A stretch of 64,000 bases of DNA from an uncultured Mucispirillum sp. GTDB lineage: Bacteria; Chrysiogenota; Deferribacteres; Deferribacterales; Mucispirillaceae. Both the position numbers and the translations under genes were made by a program. This document shows, piece by piece, positions 1 through 9,180 of this stretch (within the stretch, counting starts at the first letter, position 1; the number at the start of each line of letters is the position of its first letter). The DNA lies in the NCBI GenBank assembly GCA_944324465.1, contig CALUWI010000005.1:83083-147082 (forward strand), given 5' to 3'. The notes below the pieces were generated by a model. It was not told the DNA's origin and did no database searches. It was given only the letters and a program-made list of their open reading frames with translations.

Positions 1-1
1 A

Positions 2-58
2 TCAAAATCAGATTATGTTGTTGATAATCCATTAGATATTTTAAATTTTGTAAGGTAA
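2..58 (+). CDS. C-terminal tail of a gene cut by the window edge
   Basis: An open frame enters from the left edge and ends in TAA. It encodes 18 residues ending in NPLDILNFVR. The stop lies 5 bases before the ATG of the next gene, so the two are probably co-transcribed. The pattern (Asp-Tyr-Val-Val-Asp, then Pro-Leu-Asp-Ile-Leu) resembles the last strand and helix of HAD-type phosphatases such as phosphoglycolate phosphatase. Eighteen residues are too few to assign the family. Confidence 0.4.
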   Translation, partial: SKSDYVVDNPLDILNFVR

Positions 59-63
59 ATAGT

Positions 64-1320
64 ATGAGTAAAACTGCTTTTTATGCTGATTATATATATT
101 ATAATAATGAAATACATAGTAATTCATACCTTTTAGTTACAGATAATATTATAGACGGCATTTGTGATGATATTGAAAAATATCCAGATTATAAAGTTAA
201 AAAATTTAATAATTCAGCTGTTTTTCCAGGTTTAATTAATACTCACAATCATTTAGGTATGGGAATAATGCGTGGTTATGCAGATGATTTGCCGCTTATG
301 ACTTGGCTTAATGATTATATATGGCCTGCTGAAAGAAAAATTTTATCAGGTGAATTTGTTTATTATTCCACCCTTTTATCATTAGCTGAATCTATCCGTT
401 CAGGTGTTACCTGTATTAATGATATGTATTTCTTTGCTTTTGATGCAAAAAGAGCTTTTGAAAAAGCTGGTATTCGCGGTGTAGTTGGTTTTGGTGTGCT
501 TGAAAATTTCAGCAGAGCTTTTAAAGCTGCTGATGAATTTGAAGAATCAGAACTTGTGAAGTTATCAATATGCCCGCATGCTTTATATACAGTGCCTTTT
601 GATGTAATGAAACAGTGCTGTGATTATGCTAAAAAAAGAAATGTTTTACTGCATACTCATTTGGCAGAAACTCTTGATGAAGAAAAACAAATTTTAGAAA
701 AATATAATAAAAGACCTGTTGAATTAATGTATGAAACAGGTGCTTTTGATACTAACTCTGTATTTGCTCACTGTGTTCATATTAATGATGATGATATGAA
801 AATAATGGCAGATAAAAAAGTCAATGTATCTCACTGTTTAGAAAGCAATTTAAAACTTGCAAGCGGTTTTTCACCTGTAAAAAAAATGCTGGATGCTGGA
901 ATAAATGTTTCCATAGGAACAGACGGTGTATGCAGCAATAATGATTTATCTATGATTGGTGAAATGAGCACAGTATCTAAATTTCACAAGGCATTTAATA
1001 TGGATGCAACTGCCCTTTCAGCAGATACTGTTTTACAGATGGCTTCATCTTATGGTGCAAAAGCATTGAATTTACAAGGTATCGGCACTTTAAATAAAGG
1101 CATAAAAGCTGATTTCTTTGTATTATCTTTTAATGCTGTTCATTTAACACCTGTATATAATCCTGTATCTCATCTTGTATATGCTGCAAAAGATAATGAT
1201 ATTACAGATGTTTATGTAAACGGAAGCCCTGTTATGCAGGATAGAAAATTAATTCATTTTGATGAAGAAGAAATAAAAAATTATGCCAGAGAAAAGGCGA
1301 AAATATTACTAAAAGGATAA
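64..1320 (+). CDS. Amidohydrolase-family deaminase (MTA/SAH deaminase type; possible aminofutalosine deaminase)
   Basis: This is a metal-dependent hydrolase of the amidohydrolase superfamily, 418 aa, closest by eye to 5-methylthioadenosine/S-adenosylhomocysteine deaminases. Those enzymes convert the adenine of a nucleoside to hypoxanthine in the cytoplasm. Metal ligands are visible: His61-x-His63, His199 in LLHTHLAET with Glu202, a His in FAHCVH near 236-239, and Asp287 in GTDGVCSNND. His172 in CPHALYTV is typical of the MTA/SAH group. It lies 4 bp ahead of purB, so both handle adenine compounds. Since mqnD is in this window, 6-amino-6-deoxyfutalosine is a plausible alternative substrate. Motifs alone cannot decide between substrates. 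Confidence 0.8.
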   Translation: MSKTAFYADYIYYNNEIHSNSYLLVTDNIIDGICDDIEKYPDYKVKKFNNSAVFPGLINTHNHLGMGIMRGYADDLPLMTWLNDYIWPAERKILSGEFVYYSTLLSLAESIRSGVTCINDMYFFAFDAKRAFEKAGIRGVVGFGVLENFSRAFKAADEFEESELVKLSICPHALYTVPFDVMKQCCDYAKKRNVLLHTHLAETLDEEKQILEKYNKRPVELMYETGAFDTNSVFAHCVHINDDDMKIMADKKVNVSHCLESNLKLASGFSPVKKMLDAGINVSIGTDGVCSNNDLSMIGEMSTVSKFHKAFNMDATALSADTVLQMASSYGAKALNLQGIGTLNKGIKADFFVLSFNAVHLTPVYNPVSHLVYAAKDNDITDVYVNGSPVMQDRKLIHFDEEEIKNYAREKAKILLKG

Positions 1321-1324
1321 GAGA

Positions 1325-2761
1325 ATGAACGAATTTGACAGATTTAAGACACCATTTGAAGAAAGATATTCTTCTAAAGAAATGCTTTATTTATTTTCTC
1401 CAAACAAAAAATTTACTACATGGAGAAAACTTTGGATTGCTCTTGCAGAATCAGAAAAAGAGCTTGGCTTAAATATCACTCAGGAACAAATTGATGAAAT
1501 GAAAAGCCATATTGAAGATATTGATTTTGAATATGCAAAAGAAATGGAAAAGAAATTCAGACACGATGTTATGGCCCATGTTCATACTTTTGGTAAAGTC
1601 TGCCCTTCTGCTATGCCTATTATCCATTTAGGTGCAACAAGTGCATTTGTTGGTGATAATACTGATATTATTGTTATGAAAGAAGCATTAGAGCTTGTTC
1701 GCAGTAAACTTGTAGCAGTTTTAGAAAACTTAAAGGCTTTTGCTTTAAAATATAAAGATTTACCAGCTTTAGGTTTCACTCATTTTCAGCCTGCTCAGCT
1801 TACAACAGTTGGAAAAAGAGCTACATTATGGATGCAGGATTTTATGCTTGATTTAGAAAACCTTGTATTTGAACTTTCAAATATAAGATTTAGAGGGGTT
1901 AAAGGAACTACAGGAACACAGGCTTCCTTCCTTCACTTATTTAATAATGACCATGAAAAAGTAAGACAGTTAGATAAATTAGTATCTTCTAAAATGGGCT
2001 TTGAAAAAGTTTTTGGAGTAAGTGGTCAGACTTACACAAGAAAACAGGATTCAAGAATTATTGCTGTTTTAGCAGGTCTTGCAGAATCTGCACATAAATT
2101 TGCTACAGATATAAGACTTTTAGCAAACTTAAAAGAAGTAGAAGAACCATTTGAAAAAAATCAAATCGGTTCAAGTGCTATGGCTTATAAACGCAATCCT
2201 ATGAGAAGTGAAAGAGTTTGTGCCCTTTCCCGCTTTATAATTGCAGCATCATCAAATACTTACTACACTCATTCTGTTCAGTGGTTTGAAAGAACATTAG
2301 ATGATTCAGCAAACAGAAGACTTTCTATTTCTGAAACATTTTTAGCTGCAGATGCTGTTTTAGAGCTGCTTTTAAATATTACAAGCGGTTTAGTTGTGTA
2401 TGAAAAAGTTATTGCAAAACGCATATCTGAAGAACTTCCATTTATGGCTACAGAAAATATTATTATGGAATCAGTTCAGCGTGGTGCAGACCGTCAGGAA
2501 ATGCATGAGCAGATTCGTGTTCACTCTATGGAGGCAGGAAAACGAGTTAAACAGGACGGCCTTGATAATGACTTATTAAAACGAGTTATTGCTGATGATA
2601 AAATACCTTTAGATGAAAAAGATATTGAGCGTATCTTAAACCCTAAAGAATTTATTGGCAGAGCTCCAGAACAGACTGTTGAATTTATTGAAAATGAAAT
2701 AGACCCGCTTATATCTAAATATAAAACAGATAAAAGCTATGAAGGCATAGTTAATGTATAA
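1325..2761 (+). CDS. purB: Adenylosuccinate lyase
   Basis: PurB cleaves SAICAR to AICAR and adenylosuccinate to AMP, releasing fumarate, in purine synthesis. The 478-aa length is normal for the longer PurB type. The fumarase/aspartase signature GSSAMAYKRNPMRSERVC is at residues 282-299, with the flexible catalytic Ser283/Ser284. HLGATSAFVGDN (101-112) and THFQPAQ (152-158) supply the other active-site parts. It starts 4 bp after the deaminase stop and is followed by a strong terminator, so it is the last gene of a nucleotide operon. Confidence 0.97.
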   Translation: MNEFDRFKTPFEERYSSKEMLYLFSPNKKFTTWRKLWIALAESEKELGLNITQEQIDEMKSHIEDIDFEYAKEMEKKFRHDVMAHVHTFGKVCPSAMPIIHLGATSAFVGDNTDIIVMKEALELVRSKLVAVLENLKAFALKYKDLPALGFTHFQPAQLTTVGKRATLWMQDFMLDLENLVFELSNIRFRGVKGTTGTQASFLHLFNNDHEKVRQLDKLVSSKMGFEKVFGVSGQTYTRKQDSRIIAVLAGLAESAHKFATDIRLLANLKEVEEPFEKNQIGSSAMAYKRNPMRSERVCALSRFIIAASSNTYYTHSVQWFERTLDDSANRRLSISETFLAADAVLELLLNITSGLVVYEKVIAKRISEELPFMATENIIMESVQRGADRQEMHEQIRVHSMEAGKRVKQDGLDNDLLKRVIADDKIPLDEKDIERILNPKEFIGRAPEQTVEFIENEIDPLISKYKTDKSYEGIVNV

Positions 2762-2785
2762 TAAATAAAATATGTAATATATTTT

Positions 2786-2819
2786 AGGCTTAGGCTTTAA
2801 AGGCTTAAGCCTTTTTTTA
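2786..2819 (+). terminator. Rho-independent terminator after purB
   Basis: Arms AGGCTTA (2786-2792) and TAAGCCT (2806-2812) pair and are followed by a run of seven T. It lies 25 bp past the purB stop. Confidence 0.85.
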
Positions 2820-2839
2820 TGATTTTTTAAATTAATCAT

Positions 2840-2875
2840 AAAAAAGCCTTGTCATGAATATTTTAGACAAGGCTT
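2840..2875 (-). terminator. Rho-independent terminator closing the long minus-strand run
   Basis: Ten-base arms AAGCCTTGTC (2844-2853) and GACAAGGCTT (2866-2875) form a perfect stem. On the minus strand the stem is followed by T residues (plus-strand A run 2840-2845). It sits 25 bp past the stop of the lipoprotein gene, facing the purB terminator. Confidence 0.88.
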
Positions 2876-2900
2876 AATGTTAATATTTTTAATATTTAAA

Positions 2901-3902
2901 TTACATCTGCTGTTTTAATGTTTTTTGGTTTTCAATACTTTCTTTTGCTCTGTTAATAGCATCAGAAATTACTCTTACAGGTTTTCCTGCATAATCTTCA
3001 GCTTTTGAAAAGTAAGATAATGCATCATTAAATTTTCCAGCTAATTCTTTGCAAACACCAACATTATAATTTAAGCTGATAGAATATGGAGATTCTTTTA
3101 AACCGTTCTGCCAAAGTTCGCATGCTTTTTCCATTCTGTCATTTTTTGCAAATGATATACCATTTTTTAATAAAAGTTTTGAAGTATCATTTGTACCGTC
3201 AGTATTAGACATTAACTCTATTTGTATAGTCTGTACATACGGAGCAATATCAAGCCTGAAATTATATAAAATATTTCTTAATGCACTTTCATATAACTCA
3301 CCTTCTGACTGTGGTGTAAACAGGCTGTCAGAACAGCCGTAAGTAGAATCTTTCCCTTTAAATTCTTTTGCATATACCACCTGCCCTGTAGATATAGATG
3401 TAAGTTTAGGTGTTACATTTATAAGCATATCTCTAGTTTCGCAAGGCACTGTATATTCTCTGTAATACTGACACTTGCCGTCAACATAGTTCATACATTT
3501 AGACCTGGTTTCATAAGAGCGGCTCACATTATAAGTAGACTGTGCATGACCTGCCCATACAGCTTCTGCACCAACTAACTGTCCAAAATCCACAATGGTA
3601 TCTGGGTTTGCCATAGTCATTTGAAACTGCTGTTCTTTAATAATTTTATCAATATTTGCTCTATCCACAACAGAATATTGTTTTTTATCATTAACTTCTG
3701 CTTTAATAACAACAGTTTCAAGTCTGCTTGAAATATCTCTGCCCTTGTTTCCTGAAAAGTCTAAAAAAGCAACTGTTTTATATCTTGTTACTTCTGTTGC
3801 TCCTGCAGGGATAATTTTTGAAGCATTGATTTTTGTAGCACACCCTGATAATAAAACCATAGAAAATAAAACTAAAATACAATTCTGCAATAAGTGCCGC
3901 AT
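2901..3902 (-). CDS. CsgG-like lipoprotein with a C-terminal TPR-like region
   Basis: The protein (333 aa) starts with a signal peptide ending in LSGC, so Cys21 is probably lipidated. Residues about 40-230 look like the CsgG/LpoB fold: KTVAFLDFSG, then VVDRANIDKIIKEQQ and a GxLVGAEAVWAGHAQ segment. The C-terminal third (about 240-333) is helical with a TPR-like pattern. A Cys-rich insert (about 135-160, four Cys) could form disulfides in the periplasm. The start overlaps the upstream methyltransferase by 31 bp. I chose ATG 3902 because AGGAGGG (3910-3916) lies 7 bases upstream. No curli genes are nearby, so a curli role is not supported. Confidence 0.7.
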   Translation of the reverse strand: MRHLLQNCILVLFSMVLLSGCATKINASKIIPAGATEVTRYKTVAFLDFSGNKGRDISSRLETVVIKAEVNDKKQYSVVDRANIDKIIKEQQFQMTMANPDTIVDFGQLVGAEAVWAGHAQSTYNVSRSYETRSKCMNYVDGKCQYYREYTVPCETRDMLINVTPKLTSISTGQVVYAKEFKGKDSTYGCSDSLFTPQSEGELYESALRNILYNFRLDIAPYVQTIQIELMSNTDGTNDTSKLLLKNGISFAKNDRMEKACELWQNGLKESPYSISLNYNVGVCKELAGKFNDALSYFSKAEDYAGKPVRVISDAINRAKESIENQKTLKQQM

Positions 3903-4750
3903 GGCATAACCCTCCTGTTTTTTCTAAATGGTAAACCTATTTCACCACATAGCAGACTGCTGTTTTTATGAAGTAAATCTCCAAAACAGTCCATAGAAAT
4001 ATTATATATAGATAGCGGTGATAATCCAGAAGTATATGAATTTATTAAAATAAACTTAGGATTATCTGATAATATTTTTTTACATGCAATAAGCAGGTCC
4101 CACAAATCTTTTTCTAACTTCCATACTTCTCCAGAAGCACCTCTGCCAAAAGATGGCGGGTCCATAACTATGCCGTCATATTTTTTATTTCGTCTTTCTT
4201 CTCTTTGAATAAATTTCATACAGTCATCAACAATCAGCCTTACTTTTCCATCCGGCACTTTTGAAAGCTGCATATTTTCTTTACACCAGCTTACACTTCC
4301 TTTTGATGCATCTACATGGCATACATTTGCCCCCGCTAATGCAGATGCAACAGTTGCTGCCCCAGTATATCCAAAAAGATTAATAATATTAGATGCTTTT
4401 TTTTCTTTTATAATACCTGCTATCCAGTCCCAGTTTGCTGCCTGTTCTGGAAAAAGTCCAGTATGTTTAAAGCCTGTTGGTCGCACTTTTAATACCATAT
4501 CATTATAAGTTACATTCCATGATTCTGGTATAGACATATTATAAAATTTCCACTGACCGCCGCCGTTTGAGCTTCTTGTATAAACTGCATCAGCTTTAGA
4601 CCAAAGTTTATCATCACTTTTTGCCCACACAGCCTGCGGGTCTGGTCTTAAAAGAAGATATTTATTCCATTTTTCTAATTTAACACCATTTCCAGAATCT
4701 ATTAACTGAAAATCTTTCCATTTATCTGATATAACTAATTCTGATTTCAA
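3872..4750 (-). CDS. Class I SAM-dependent methyltransferase, RlmI-like
   Basis: A 292-aa methyltransferase of the RlmI/RlmK group, which modify C5 of cytosine in 23S rRNA. The SAM-binding segment is NLFGYTGAATVASALAGANV (about 123-142), followed by HVDASKGSVSWCKEN. The catalytic-loop segment DPPSFGRGASGEVWKLEKD lies near 197-215. The N-terminal PUA domain of E. coli RlmI is absent, as in many short homologues. The start is TTG at 4750, whose TG is shared with the pyrD stop (TTGA overlap), so translation is probably coupled to pyrD. The RNA target is not shown by sequence. Confidence 0.8.
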   Translation of the reverse strand: MKSELVISDKWKDFQLIDSGNGVKLEKWNKYLLLRPDPQAVWAKSDDKLWSKADAVYTRSSNGGGQWKFYNMSIPESWNVTYNDMVLKVRPTGFKHTGLFPEQAANWDWIAGIIKEKKASNIINLFGYTGAATVASALAGANVCHVDASKGSVSWCKENMQLSKVPDGKVRLIVDDCMKFIQREERRNKKYDGIVMDPPSFGRGASGEVWKLEKDLWDLLIACKKILSDNPKFILINSYTSGLSPLSIYNISMDCFGDLLHKNSSLLCGEIGLPFRKNRRVMPCGTYCRIVF

Positions 4751-5664
4751 CAGGATACCGCCCTGCCAACTATTTCTTTAAAGTTAGCTATGTTTTTACG
4801 CTCTAAATATTCATTTAAACCTTCAGCTGTTTCTTTGCATACATTTGCATTAATAAAATTAGCTGTTCCTATCTGTACAGCAGAAGCACCAGCTAAAATA
4901 AATTCAGCTGCATCTTTCCAGTTGCCTATACCGCCTATTCCTATTACAGGTATTTTAACAGTTTCAAAAACTTCTTTTACCATTCTTAAAGCAACAGGTT
5001 TAATTGCAGGGCCGCTTAATCCGCCAGTAACATTTGCAAGAACTGGTTTCATTCTTTCTACATCTATTGCCATACCTACAAGAGTATTTATAGCTGATAC
5101 AGCATCTGCACCACTATCTTCACATGCTTTTGCAAATGGTTTAATATCTTGAACATTTGGTGAAAGTTTTACTATTAAAGGTTTGTTACTTATAACTTTT
5201 TTACATGCTGATACAACCTGTTCAACAGCTTTTGGACTTGATGAAAAAGATATACCGCCTTCTTTAATATTAGGACATGAAATATTCATTTCAAGCATAT
5301 CTACTCTTTCTGTGCTGTCTAATATTTTTGCAACTTCCACATATTCATCAATAGTTTTACCCCAGAAATTTACAATAATGCGAGTATCTAATGGTTTTAA
5401 TGCTGGAAGTTTTTCTTTTATAAATTTTTCAACACCCACATTCTGCAGACCAATTGCATTAAGTAAACCTGCGTATGTTTCTACAAGTCTAGGCATTGGA
5501 TTGCCATAAGTTTCATGTAAAGATATACCTTTAACAGATATACCGCCTATTTTTTCTATATCTGTAAATCGTTTAAACTCTAAACCGTAACCAAAAGTGC
5601 CGCTTGCAGCAATTATTGGATTTTTAAATTCAACACCGCATATATTTGTTTTTAATCTATCCAT
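4747..5664 (-). CDS. pyrD: Dihydroorotate dehydrogenase B, catalytic subunit
   Basis: PyrD (class 1B) oxidises dihydroorotate to orotate on FMN and passes electrons to PyrK, then NAD+. FKNPIIAASGTFGYG opens the TIM barrel. NISCPNIKEGG carries the catalytic cysteine, and VIGIGGIGNWKDA with the phosphate-binding GASAVQIGTA lies at the C-terminal side. I place the start at ATG 5664 because AGGTGA lies 5 bases upstream. A GTG at 5673 overlapping the pyrK stop would add three residues. The pyrK-pyrD order is the usual one for this class. Confidence 0.95.
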   Translation of the reverse strand: MDRLKTNICGVEFKNPIIAASGTFGYGLEFKRFTDIEKIGGISVKGISLHETYGNPMPRLVETYAGLLNAIGLQNVGVEKFIKEKLPALKPLDTRIIVNFWGKTIDEYVEVAKILDSTERVDMLEMNISCPNIKEGGISFSSSPKAVEQVVSACKKVISNKPLIVKLSPNVQDIKPFAKACEDSGADAVSAINTLVGMAIDVERMKPVLANVTGGLSGPAIKPVALRMVKEVFETVKIPVIGIGGIGNWKDAAEFILAGASAVQIGTANFINANVCKETAEGLNEYLERKNIANFKEIVGRAVSC

Positions 5665-5669
5665 AATTA

Positions 5670-6458
5670 TCACCTGATAAGAGAATCCCAGTCTATTTTT
5701 GTTCCGTCAAATATAGGCCCTTCCACGCAGCAGCGTTTCATAACCTTTTCACCATTTTCTATAACTGTAATCATACAGCCAAGGCATGCACCTACACCGC
5801 AGCCCATCTGCTCATCAAGAGAAACATCTATAGGTACATTATTTTCACTGCATAATGTGTTAACAGCCTGCAGCATTCTATTTGGACCGCATGCATATAT
5901 TTTTTTATATTCTTTTATTTTATCTGTTAATGGCACTGTAACATTGCCTTTTATACCTAATGTACCGTCATCAGTTGTAATAATAAGCTCATCGCATATT
6001 GTTTGAAGAAAATCATACATTAAAATATCTGTTTTACTTCTACCGCCATAGTAAAGAGTAACTTTGTTACCCATTTCTTTTAATTTTTTAGCAGCATTAA
6101 TCATAGGAGCAAGCCCTATACCACCAGCAATTAATGCAGTATCTGCACCCTTTTCAAACCTGAAAAAGTTTCCAACAGGTCCTGTAACAAGAAAATTATT
6201 GCCAGGAAGTGCTTCTGATAATACTTTTGTTCCCCTGCCTGTTATCATATAAAGGCATGTAAAAGTATCGCTTGATGTAATATCGCATATTGCAAATGGT
6301 CTTTTTAAAAGAGTATCAGTAAGATACACATTATCACTGTGTGGAGAAATCATAAAAAAACGGCCAGCATTTTTTTCTTTTGCTATTTCTGGGCATTTAA
6401 GCTCTAAATAACCAAACTTATCGCTTAACATAGTGTTTTTTACAACTGTTGCTTTCAT
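5670..6458 (-). CDS. pyrK: Dihydroorotate dehydrogenase B, electron-transfer subunit
   Basis: PyrK (262 aa) carries FAD and a [2Fe-2S] cluster and links PyrD to NAD+. The flavin-reductase-like fold shows LLKRPFAICD (FAD) and GGIGLAPMINAAK (NAD-binding). CGPNRMLQAV precedes a cysteine cluster, GCGVGACLGC plus CC about 17 residues later, that would hold the iron-sulfur cluster. It ends at the start of pyrD (TGA overlapping or 5 bp before it) and starts about 60 bp after recG, so it is inside the minus-strand run. ATG 6458 has AAAGG upstream. Confidence 0.95.
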   Translation of the reverse strand: MKATVVKNTMLSDKFGYLELKCPEIAKEKNAGRFFMISPHSDNVYLTDTLLKRPFAICDITSSDTFTCLYMITGRGTKVLSEALPGNNFLVTGPVGNFFRFEKGADTALIAGGIGLAPMINAAKKLKEMGNKVTLYYGGRSKTDILMYDFLQTICDELIITTDDGTLGIKGNVTVPLTDKIKEYKKIYACGPNRMLQAVNTLCSENNVPIDVSLDEQMGCGVGACLGCMITVIENGEKVMKRCCVEGPIFDGTKIDWDSLIR

Positions 6459-6521
6459 ATTCTAACCTTTAATATAAATTTTATCTATAATACTATAAAA
6501 TTATTTATATTTCTATATAAA

Positions 6522-8642
6522 TTATCCTATTCCAAAATATGATGTAGAATCTTTATACATTTCTTTAAGTCTGTTATAAAGAATATTATTTTTTTTCATA
6601 GATAAGTCTGCATCTTCTTCAAGTATTTCTGTAACATCATTTTTTACATGCTGTATTATTTTTATATCTTTTATAATATCAGCAAAATGTAAATCAGGCA
6701 TACCAGACTGTTTTGTTCCAAAAAAATCTCCCTGCCCTCTAAGCTCTAAATCAGCTTCTGCAAGTTTAAATCCATCTTTATACTCAAGCATGGCTTTTAT
6801 ACGCTTTTCACCATATTCACTGATTTTATCAGATGAAACTAAAAGACAGTATGACTGAATATCATTTCTTCCAACTCTGCCGCGAAGCTGGTGCAGCTGT
6901 GAAAGACCAAATCTTTCAGCATTTTCTATTAATATAACTGTTGCTTCCGGTACATCAACACCTACTTCCACAACAGTAGTAGATACTAATATATCCATAT
7001 CGCTGTATTTAAAATCATGTAAAAGCTGCCTTTTTTCATCCGGCTTCATTTTTCCATGTAAAAGTCCTACTTTTTTACCGCTGAAATATTTTTTTACTTC
7101 TTCATAACTTTGTGTTGCAGCTTTTAATTCCAGTTTATCGCTTTCATCAATTAATGGATATATAAAGTATGCTTTCTTTTTATCATTAAGTATTTTTTCC
7201 ACAAAATCAAAAGCATTTGTTAACTGTGATGCTTTATAGGCTTTTGTAATACAAGGTATTCTTCCTGGCGGCAGTTCATCAATTACACTGACATCTAAAT
7301 CGCCATATAAAGTCATTGCTAATGTTCTAGGTATTGGTGTTGCAGTCATCAATAAAATATCTGGATTATATCCTTTATCTATTAATATTTTACGCTGATG
7401 TACTCCAAAACGGTGCTGTTCATCTGCTATTATAAATCCCAGTTTTTTAAATTCTACATCTTCTTCTATTAATGCATGTGTGCCTATAATTATATCTATT
7501 TCACCTTGTAGTAGTCTGTCTTTAATAATTTCTTTATTTTTTTTAGTTACAGAGCCAGTTAACAGGCATACATTAATATTTAATTTACTGAAAAACTTTT
7601 CAGCATTATTATAATGCTGCTCAGCAAGAACTTCTGTTGGTGCAAGTATCACTGCCTGATAACCGTTATGAACTGCAACCGCTGCAGAAATAAATGCTAT
7701 TATAGTCTTACCACTGCCAACATCGCCTTGAATAAGCCTATTCATCTGCTTATTTTTTACCATATCATTAAAAATATCCAGCAGCACTTTTTTCTGCCCT
7801 TTTGTAAGTTTAAAAGGCATAATCTGATTAATTTCTTCAAGATATTCTTTATCTATATTAAATTTTATACCAATACCTTTCGTATATGTTTTCCGCTTAA
7901 GCTGCATTACAAGCTGTAAATAAAAAAGTTCTTCATATATAAACCTTACATAAGCAGGATGTTTTCTATTTACTATACTTTCAACATTTTCTTTTGTTTC
8001 TGGATAATGGAGTGTTTTAATGGCATCTTTTATATTAGGAAAGTTATATTTATCTAAAATATATTCTGGAAGAGTATCACTTATATCTTTTAACCCTTTA
8101 TCTAATGCTTCTTTTAAAAATTTTCTATATGCTGCAACAGTAACACCAGCAGGTACAGTATATATTGAGCGGATTTTTCCAATATCTTCTTTATTTATTA
8201 TTTCAGGATGAAATATTGAAGGCATATTTTCAAACTTTGTAACAGGACCATACATATAATACATTGAATCTGTATGGAGCAGAGATGATGGATAATTAGT
8301 ATTAAAATTTACCCATAAACATGAAAAATAACCATTATGAGCTTTAAAAACAGCTTTATATATAGACTTTCCTCTATGAGTTCTAACAATTCCGCTGTTT
8401 ATAAAAGTGCCTGCAAGTACTGATTTTTCATTATGAACATCTGGAATAAGAACTTCATATCTGTAAGGAAATGAAAATATTATATCTTTGATTGTATAGA
8501 TTTTAAGACGATTAAACCCTGCCTGAGATTTTTCCCCTATCCCATGCAGTTTATTAATAGATTCATTAATTAAAGAAAAAGCTGCCTGATTATGCTTAAT
8601 ATCAGGCAACTTGTTATCTTTACTGCTCAAACAACTAACCAA
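6522..8642 (-). CDS. recG: ATP-dependent DNA helicase RecG
   Basis: RecG remodels stalled forks and branched DNA. The 706-aa protein has the wedge/OB region first (HGIGEKSQAGFNRL near 33-46, then SFPYRYE). The helicase motor has Walker A GDVGSGKT at 306-313 and the DEQH box of motif II in IIADEQHRFGV near 405. TATPIPRTLAMT and QLRGRVGR follow, and the C-terminal LRGQGDFFGTKQSG is typical of RecG. The only start giving full length is TTG at 8642 with no clear ribosome site, so the exact start is uncertain by up to about 25 residues. It lies 9 bp after cheW. Confidence 0.95.
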   Translation of the reverse strand: MVSCLSSKDNKLPDIKHNQAAFSLINESINKLHGIGEKSQAGFNRLKIYTIKDIIFSFPYRYEVLIPDVHNEKSVLAGTFINSGIVRTHRGKSIYKAVFKAHNGYFSCLWVNFNTNYPSSLLHTDSMYYMYGPVTKFENMPSIFHPEIINKEDIGKIRSIYTVPAGVTVAAYRKFLKEALDKGLKDISDTLPEYILDKYNFPNIKDAIKTLHYPETKENVESIVNRKHPAYVRFIYEELFYLQLVMQLKRKTYTKGIGIKFNIDKEYLEEINQIMPFKLTKGQKKVLLDIFNDMVKNKQMNRLIQGDVGSGKTIIAFISAAVAVHNGYQAVILAPTEVLAEQHYNNAEKFFSKLNINVCLLTGSVTKKNKEIIKDRLLQGEIDIIIGTHALIEEDVEFKKLGFIIADEQHRFGVHQRKILIDKGYNPDILLMTATPIPRTLAMTLYGDLDVSVIDELPPGRIPCITKAYKASQLTNAFDFVEKILNDKKKAYFIYPLIDESDKLELKAATQSYEEVKKYFSGKKVGLLHGKMKPDEKRQLLHDFKYSDMDILVSTTVVEVGVDVPEATVILIENAERFGLSQLHQLRGRVGRNDIQSYCLLVSSDKISEYGEKRIKAMLEYKDGFKLAEADLELRGQGDFFGTKQSGMPDLHFADIIKDIKIIQHVKNDVTEILEEDADLSMKKNNILYNRLKEMYKDSTSYFGIG

Positions 8643-8651
8643 ATAAAAATT

Positions 8652-9104
8652 TTATGCTAAGCTGTCTAAAGCCATTTGTTCTTGAATAGAGAATACTTTA
8701 AATATATCAAGAATAATAACCATACATTTAGATGTTCTTGCAACACCATTGATATAGTTATCAATACTTGGAGAAGTACCTGGTGCTTTATCAATAGCAT
8801 CTACTTCTATTCTAATAACTTCTTCTACTTTATCAACTATTAAACCTATGCGTCTGTTTTGTATGCATACAACAACAATACGAGTAGATTCATTATTTTC
8901 ACTAACTCTAACATTTAATTTTTTGCGTAAATCAACTATTGGAATAACTCTGCCACGCATATTAATAATGCCTTCAACAAATATTGGAGCCCGTGGAACA
9001 GGAGTAATGTCAACCATACGAATAATTTCTTCAACAGCCATTATGTCTATACCATAGTGCTCTTGTGCAAGCATAAAACCTACGAACTGTCTTAACTCTG
9101 CCAT
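8652..9104 (-). CDS. cheW: Chemotaxis coupling protein CheW
   Basis: CheW (150 aa) bridges chemoreceptors and the kinase CheA. The whole length is one CheW domain: YGIDIMAVEEIIRMVDITPVPRAP near the N-terminus, then GIINMRGRVIPIVDLRKKL and LIVDKVEEVIRI. No other che gene adjoins it, but a chemoreceptor gene lies at 20.4-22.0 kb. ATG 9104 has AGAGGA upstream. It could be co-transcribed with recG (9-bp gap). Confidence 0.95.
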   Translation of the reverse strand: MAELRQFVGFMLAQEHYGIDIMAVEEIIRMVDITPVPRAPIFVEGIINMRGRVIPIVDLRKKLNVRVSENNESTRIVVVCIQNRRIGLIVDKVEEVIRIEVDAIDKAPGTSPSIDNYINGVARTSKCMVIILDIFKVFSIQEQMALDSLA

Positions 9105-9180
9105 ATAATCCTCTTTTTAATAATTAATAATTTACTCTATAATATATTTTTAAATATTTCAATAGTATTTATAATATGAT

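Noticed and set aside
4790..5509. Two open frames on the plus strand opposite pyrD
   Set aside because: They lie fully antisense to a clearly conserved enzyme, lack ribosome sites and show no family features.
7614..7919. 101-codon plus-strand frame inside recG
   Set aside because: Antisense to conserved helicase motifs, with no ribosome site.
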